From positions 1-11,478 of the forward strand of contig QIKG01000306.1 in NCBI GenBank assembly GCA_003232965.1: a stretch of 11,478 nucleotides of DNA, written 5' to 3'. The stretch is from Oceanospirillales bacterium (GTDB lineage: Bacteria; Pseudomonadota; Gammaproteobacteria; Xanthomonadales; SZUA-36). The position numbers and the translations under genes are program-made. Shown here piece by piece: positions 9,001 to 11,478 of this stretch; positions within the stretch are counted from its first letter, which is position 1; each line of letters begins with the position of its first letter. The notes under the pieces were generated by a model, which searched no databases, was not told the DNA's origin, and was given only the letters and a program-made list of their open reading frames with translations.

Positions 9001-9608
9001 AAATTCAGCGCTTGGCCGCACGCTATAACTTAACTGAGATCAACGCGGATAAAATCAACACTGTGCTTAGCATGGTTAAAAATGTATTGGCCACTGATTT
9101 GCCCGATGCAGGCTTAAAGCTAATGCAGTTAGAGCGGCAACAGCGGCTAGATGAAATGGAGTTTTATTTTTCGGTGGGGAAGTTGAGTCAAACCAAGCTA
9201 CAACGGGCTTTAGCTGATTTTCCCGTCTGGGAAAATGCCGCAGCGCAACTTAACTTCCCTGAATTTAAGGGCATGATGCATGGCTTTATTGATCTTATTT
9301 TTCGGCATAACGGGCGTTATTATCTGGCAGATTACAAATCCAACAGATTACAAGATTATGCCGAAAACAGCCTTGATGCCGCCATGCAAATCCACCATTA
9401 TCCGCTACAGGGTTTAATTTATTCTTTGGCACTGCATCGATATTTGCAACAACGTCTGATTGATTATTCCTTTGCCGAGCACTTCGGTGGTGTTTATTAC
9501 TTATTTACCCGCGGAATGAAGCCCGGCAGCACCGATGGCATCTGGTTCAGGCGCCCTGATGAGAAACTCATCATTAGTCTTGATGACTGTTTTGGAAGAG
9601 AGCTTTAA
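6021..9608 (+). CDS. recB: RecBCD enzyme subunit RecB (3'-5' helicase and nuclease)
   Basis: RecB of 1195 residues (E. coli 1180), an SF1A (UvrD-like) 3'-5' helicase fused to the complex's only nuclease. It unwinds and degrades DNA from double-strand ends until Chi, then helps load RecA. Helicase motifs are all visible: Walker A ASAGTGKT (29-36, Lys35), Ia VTFTKDATEEL, motif II DEFQD (404-408), motif III GDPKQAIYSFRG (from 433), IV GVNWRSG, V TMHSSKGLEYPVV (from 759) and VI AVTRA (Arg834). The C-terminal nuclease domain keeps the metal and catalytic residues: His975 in LFVHELLEHLDF, Asp1091 in GFIDLIF, and Asp1104 and Lys1106 in ADYKSN. They correspond to E. coli His956, Asp1067, Asp1080 and Lys1082. 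HHYPLQGLIYSLALHRYL and FGGVYYLFTRG complete the domain. It therefore looks fully functional and sits between recC and recD in one operon. Confidence 0.97.
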   Translation: MMHSGNSIGAMVELEPYAMQLDSIALIEASAGTGKTYNITTLYLRQLLEKALTVEQILVVTFTKDATEELRLRIRLRVQQALAILQSTDPAACYKDEPKLTTWLKQREEFKSLDEIRLRAAVVSIDEAAVFTIHGYCQRMLQDNAFATGMAFELNFIEDEDMLRQQAAEDCWRQWFGNKKSSLIISKLLIAQWSTPATLLTAINEHLQLDEVTLLPITRPASLLEKQLQLEITGLKSLHQALVSSWKQEARQVGEILTKDSGLNRQSYNQKAVEKALNSVENICAAKNTASRLNMGEKFELLTIENIQAKMKKGFVAPENSFFQICSNYQQQIEAIDQIVSEYKTAFLLETRGFIKQHLSEAKRAAQQLYFNDLLSELDNALQGEQGKQLALQLSDRYPVAMIDEFQDTDAVQYRIFSTIYAQANTTGLYLIGDPKQAIYSFRGGDIFTYMQAAKDADQRYSLGVNWRSGSRLIQAVNCLFRQQSQAFIQDAIQYQPVQPSPRADIELFSIDGVEPAPLLVWKLKSTEQNSKNGTVHIGAAREEAARYCANHILMLLDKSRNVKIGERSVEAQDIAVLVRSHFQAALVQKTLRAKGINSVTLSDKSVFETEEANALLNLLQSIEQCNDSKLLRFVLAGRLFGYSAQQLQALNENASDWEQLQQGFSDCRYSWKKQGFMQALQQLFEQQKMASRMLSRADGERCLTNFLQLLELCQQASISRPGIEELLRWLLDEIEHAKSGGAAKLRLESDAGLVKIVTMHSSKGLEYPVVYIPFPWSPPSLPIRGNAVYYHDENQLPCLQFAADTKQLATANQLRLKELRAEDVRVFYVAVTRAAKLCVMSMGKINTADKSAFAWLLFPGENAVSNMGKCSEEQIFSRLDQLASASGGSIEVDEPPAAMPQLRAYNTNTINLPVAKLFKASIEQNWWVNSYSSLTRGKTSERPDYDASSSSTLAPGSDKIQALPAGPGFGLFVHELLEHLDFGQYDEASLAEQIQRLAARYNLTEINADKINTVLSMVKNVLATDLPDAGLKLMQLERQQRLDEMEFYFSVGKLSQTKLQRALADFPVWENAAAQLNFPEFKGMMHGFIDLIFRHNGRYYLADYKSNRLQDYAENSLDAAMQIHHYPLQGLIYSLALHRYLQQRLIDYSFAEHFGGVYYLFTRGMKPGSTDGIWFRRPDEKLIISLDDCFGREL

Positions 9609-9612
9609 GACT

Positions 9613-11265
9613 ATGCCGAAACCTATTAATACTGCATTGCAAATGGAGTTAATTACCCGCGCAGACCAGCAATTAGCAGAGCATCTGCTAGCGCTGGAAA
9701 GCACAGCCATCGAAAATCTGGATTTGTTTATTGCCCTCACCAGCGCCGCCCTGCGACAAGGGCATGTTTGTTTATCACTTAAAACTGATGCTAGCCTTGA
9801 AGCTTTGGGTGTGTCGGTTGATTTAGAAGCATTGACGGCGGTATCTATTGTGGCTAACCAAGATGCTGGTGGTCAGCCGTTGGTATTGGCTGGCAGCCGT
9901 TTGTATCTGGCGCGTTATTATGTCTGGGAGCAACAAATTATTGCCGACTTGGCGCGCTTACAACAATCTAGACCGATGGGGCTTAATCTGGATTTGTTAA
10001 AGCGAGGTCTCACAGAACAATTTTCTCAGCCAGCTAATGGTATTGATTGGCAACGGGCTGCTGCCGGTCTCGCGGTGATTAATAGATTGTGTATTATCAG
10101 TGGTGGTCCAGGCACGGGTAAGACTTATACCGTTGCGCGTATTTTACGCTTGCTAGTGGACCAACAATTTCACGCAAATGCGGAAGAACCCATGCGTATT
10201 GCTCTTGCAGCCCCGACCGGAAAAGCCGCAGGCAGACTTACAGAGTCCGTATTAGCGGCCGATGCTGCCTTGCTGGAAAACATTCCGCAGGCCCAAACTT
10301 TACACCGGTTACTTAAAATGCGGCCAGGGCGGGTTATGCCGCATTTTAACCGGAAAAACCCACTGCCTATTGATGTGTTAATTGTCGATGAAGTTTCTAT
10401 GGTCGACTTACCCATGATGGCGCGTATTCTGGCAGCGTTACCAGCGCATGCGCGGTTAATTTTATTAGGCGACCGTTACCAACTGGGTTCAATTGAGGCC
10501 GGCCAGGTAATGGCAGACCTTTGTGGTACTGGCGGGCGGGAGTACTCACAGCCGCTGGTAGATAAATTAGCCCCTCTGTGTGGCGATAGCCTGCCCGTAG
10601 CAAAATCCAAGCTGACCGATATGAGCAATCATGTCATTACTCTGCAGCACAGTCGCCGCTTTGATCCCAGCAAAGGCATCGGGCGCTTGGCAGCAGCGAT
10701 TAACGCCGGTGATAGTGAGCAGATGCTGAATACTTTGCAACTGGGTGATGAACAACTCGACTGGCAGGCTAACAATGAAGCCAGTCTGGAGGCTTTATTA
10801 CTTGAACGGGTGCTACCCCTGTTTAAGCAGGTTCAGCAGAGCACAAACCCAGCGGAGGCATTGGCTTTATTAACTCACCTACGCGTGCTTTGCGCCGTAC
10901 ATGAAGGCCCACAAGGGGTTAAAGCCATCAATCGCAAGCTCGAAAAGCAGTTAGGCGTTGCTGACCGGCAGCTGTATCACGGCAAACCCGTGATGATTAC
11001 AGTCAACCATTACGAGCAGCGACTCTTTAACGGCGATATTGGTCTGGTTCTACGCGCGGAGGACGGCGAGTTACGGGTGTTCTTCATAACCCTCAACGGC
11101 TCAGTTCGCAGCATACCGCCCAGTCGCTTACCGGCACATGAAACAGTGTATGCCATGACTATTCATAAAAGCCAAGGCTCAGAATTTAAACAAGTTATGT
11201 TGGTTCTGCCGCAACTCGATAGCCTGGTCTTTATACCGGTATCACCAGAGCACAAGAAAAAGTGA
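9613..11265 (+). CDS. recD: RecBCD enzyme subunit RecD (5'-3' helicase), C-terminus frameshifted, motif VI lost
   Basis: RecD is the SF1B 5'-3' helicase of RecBCD and restrains RecA loading before Chi. The start is the ATG at 9613 (MPKPINTALQ), four bases after recB; GGAAGAG at 9594-9600 is a fair ribosome site. An in-frame ATG at 9535 would overlap recB by 74 bases and is unlikely. Motifs present are Walker A GGPGTGKT (164-171, Lys170), Ia LAAPTGKAAGRL, II DEVSMVD (Asp259, Glu260), III LGDRYQLGSIEAGQV (from 285) and V TIHKSQGSEF (516-525). After LPQLDSLV (Val539) the frame should continue as about five residues ending in R-E-L and then LYTGITRA. Instead it reads FIPVSPEHKKK and stops, giving 550 residues. 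Motif VI, whose Arg acts on the ATP phosphates, is therefore absent from the product, which should be inactive as a helicase. It could still fold well enough to bind RecC; this is inference. Confidence 0.88.
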   Translation: MPKPINTALQMELITRADQQLAEHLLALESTAIENLDLFIALTSAALRQGHVCLSLKTDASLEALGVSVDLEALTAVSIVANQDAGGQPLVLAGSRLYLARYYVWEQQIIADLARLQQSRPMGLNLDLLKRGLTEQFSQPANGIDWQRAAAGLAVINRLCIISGGPGTGKTYTVARILRLLVDQQFHANAEEPMRIALAAPTGKAAGRLTESVLAADAALLENIPQAQTLHRLLKMRPGRVMPHFNRKNPLPIDVLIVDEVSMVDLPMMARILAALPAHARLILLGDRYQLGSIEAGQVMADLCGTGGREYSQPLVDKLAPLCGDSLPVAKSKLTDMSNHVITLQHSRRFDPSKGIGRLAAAINAGDSEQMLNTLQLGDEQLDWQANNEASLEALLLERVLPLFKQVQQSTNPAEALALLTHLRVLCAVHEGPQGVKAINRKLEKQLGVADRQLYHGKPVMITVNHYEQRLFNGDIGLVLRAEDGELRVFFITLNGSVRSIPPSRLPAHETVYAMTIHKSQGSEFKQVMLVLPQLDSLVFIPVSPEHKKK

Positions 11266-11351
11266 TTGTTTGTGCCGGAGAAGCCGCCTTAATTAACGCC
11301 ATAAACAAACAGGGCTGGCACGATAGCGGCTTGTTTTGTGCTCTTTGGTAG
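11229..11351 (+). pseudogene. recD: Displaced recD C-terminal end carrying helicase motif VI
   Basis: From CTT at 11229 the sequence encodes LYTGITRAQEKVIVCAGEA and then LINAINKQGWHDSGLFCALW before TAG at 11349-11351. This is the normal end of RecD: motif VI (LYTGITRA), a beta strand and the conserved SGL near the terminus. It is read one base back from the upstream recD frame and has no start of its own, so it is not translated as part of recD here. Compared with the E. coli protein (VVTRELVYTAVTRA) about five residues plus one base are missing at the junction, which fits a deletion of about 16 bases. Confidence 0.85.
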
Positions 11352-11478
11352 GGCAATGTAAGCGGTTAGTTGAACTTGCGCAAACAGATTTTTAATGCCG
11401 GTTTTTGCAGCCCGTCTCACGCAGTTTGTATTCCAGTATAAAACACTTTCTTATGCTCTTCATTCGTCACATAGGCTC
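11352..11478. other. Sequence downstream of recD, nothing assigned
   Basis: The last 127 bases contain no complete gene. There is no convincing GC-rich stem followed by a T-run, so I place no terminator for the rec operon. Short minus-strand frames enter from the right edge but are too short to name. Confidence 0.4.

Noticed and set aside
9535..9612. ATG at 9535 as the recD start.
   Set aside because: It would overlap the end of recB by 74 bases; the ATG at 9613 has a ribosome site and the expected position just after recB.
11380..11478. A minus-strand frame at the right edge reading AYVTNEEHKKVFYTGI, reminiscent of the N-terminus of GIY-YIG nucleases (TN...YTG).
   Set aside because: The match covers fewer than 20 residues, a stop follows after QTA, and the window ends before any further motif could be tested.

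Overview
The window looks like a piece of a gammaproteobacterial chromosome. The strongest reason is the contiguous recC-recB-recD order on the + strand with RecC, RecB and RecD of the E. coli (RecBCD) type. E. coli itself has ptrA between recC and recB, so this arrangement points to a non-enteric gammaproteobacterium. A partial class III CoA-transferase and a monooxygenase remnant of the flavin-dependent Baeyer-Villiger type suit an environmental, possibly marine, heterotroph. This placement is inference.

Left part (1-2716): the 3' two-thirds or so of a CaiB/BaiF-type CoA-transferase runs off the left edge. It is followed by about 375 bases with no recognisable gene. Two broken minus-strand genes come next. 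One is a roughly 100-residue stump of an FAD-dependent monooxygenase. The other is a CUB-domain protein fragment whose open frame has no start codon and joins its upstream part only through a frameshift. After a short divergent intergenic stretch there is a small exported, cysteine-rich protein of unknown function.

Right part (2717-11478): recC, recB and recD form a tight operon. The recC stop overlaps the recB start by one base, and recD starts four bases after recB. RecC supplies the Chi-scanning scaffold, RecB the 3'-5' helicase and the nuclease, and RecD the 5'-3' helicase. RecB has all helicase motifs and the nuclease catalytic residues. recD is broken near its 3' end: the frame shifts just before helicase motif VI, and the missing motif (LYTGITRA) is present out of frame immediately downstream. 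The pattern fits a deletion of about 16 bases between two CTT triplets. If real, the strain would make RecBC with a crippled RecD.

I did not find RNA genes, CRISPR arrays, intact mobile elements or a wholly new system. The most notable observations are the recD lesion, the hidden CUB fragment and the unrecognised cysteine-rich exported protein.
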